Of a stretch of DNA of 64,000 nucleotides, positions 63,988 to 64,000 are shown piece by piece. This stretch comes from Heloderma charlesbogerti (Eukaryota > Chordata > Lepidosauria > Squamata > Helodermatidae). The stretch lies in contig JANEZZ010002356.1 in NCBI GenBank assembly GCA_026122225.1, positions 124,001 through 188,000 on the forward strand, given 5' to 3'. Both the position numbers and the translations under genes were made by a program. Under the pieces are notes generated by a model. The model did not search any database, was not told where the DNA came from, and worked only from the letters and a program-made list of their open reading frames with translations. The stretch's first letter is position 1, and the number at the start of each line of letters is the position of its first letter.

Positions 63988-64000
63988 AATACCAGCATAT

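Overview
The window is vertebrate nuclear DNA and looks like a squamate reptile, most likely a lizard. The basis is the mix of repeats: two copies of the RTE-clade LINE BovB, a near-complete CR1 LINE with an esterase-type ORF1, L2/CR1-like LINE tails, Penelope-like elements with a GIY-YIG endonuclease, tRNA-derived SINEs, one candidate solo LTR, and very many short non-autonomous DNA transposons. I recognise no host protein-coding exon, tRNA gene, rRNA gene or CRISPR. Every long open frame I can name belongs to a transposable element. The window reads as an intergenic or intronic stretch.

Layout. 1-0.9 kb: C-terminal part of an open BovB frame. 0.9-9.9 kb: mostly unassigned sequence with hAT-like and PIF/Harbinger-like MITEs and old LINE tails. 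9.85-16.2 kb: CR1 tail, several hAT-like elements including a nested pair at 11.4-11.9 kb, and the first palindrome-cored element (12922-13390). 16.2-21.4 kb: an unassigned stretch, a foldback repeat, an L2-like tail, a Penelope-like fragment with an inverted tail beside it, and an L2/CR1-like reverse transcriptase fragment. 21.4-24 kb: Harbinger-like MITEs and two palindrome-cored elements lodged 28 bp apart in one older repeat. 24-26 kb: largely unassigned. 26.4-29.7 kb: a near full-length, decayed BovB on the minus strand. 30-35.4 kb: more foldback and palindrome-cored elements and a pair of directly repeated units. 36.7-41.9 kb: minus-strand CR1 split by an 891-bp palindrome-cored element. 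42-52.8 kb: SINEs, a second Penelope-like fragment, LINE tails, a multi-level nest at 46.6-48.2 kb, and a SINE broken by a candidate solo LTR and by a MITE. 53-64 kb: hAT and Harbinger MITEs, large inverted repeats and SINE and CR1 fragments.

The most unusual feature is a set of at least seven elements (0.47-0.89 kb). They have TAGGGATG-like ends; five are flanked by readable 8-bp target duplications, and a sixth by one with an extra base. Their interiors are built from short palindromes of the type GATAGGCTACGTAA...TTACGTAGCCTATC, alternating with AAATGGC/GCCATTT inverted pairs. In three copies the interior is itself one large palindrome of about 250-400 bp. The end sequence and 8-bp duplications point to hAT-family mobilisation. 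The palindromic core looks modular and amplified, and I do not recognise it as a described family.

None of these elements appears able to move by itself: the BovB, CR1 and Penelope-like copies are truncated or carry stops, and the DNA elements have no transposase. The sequence therefore records successive insertions, and the order of several of them can be read from the nesting.
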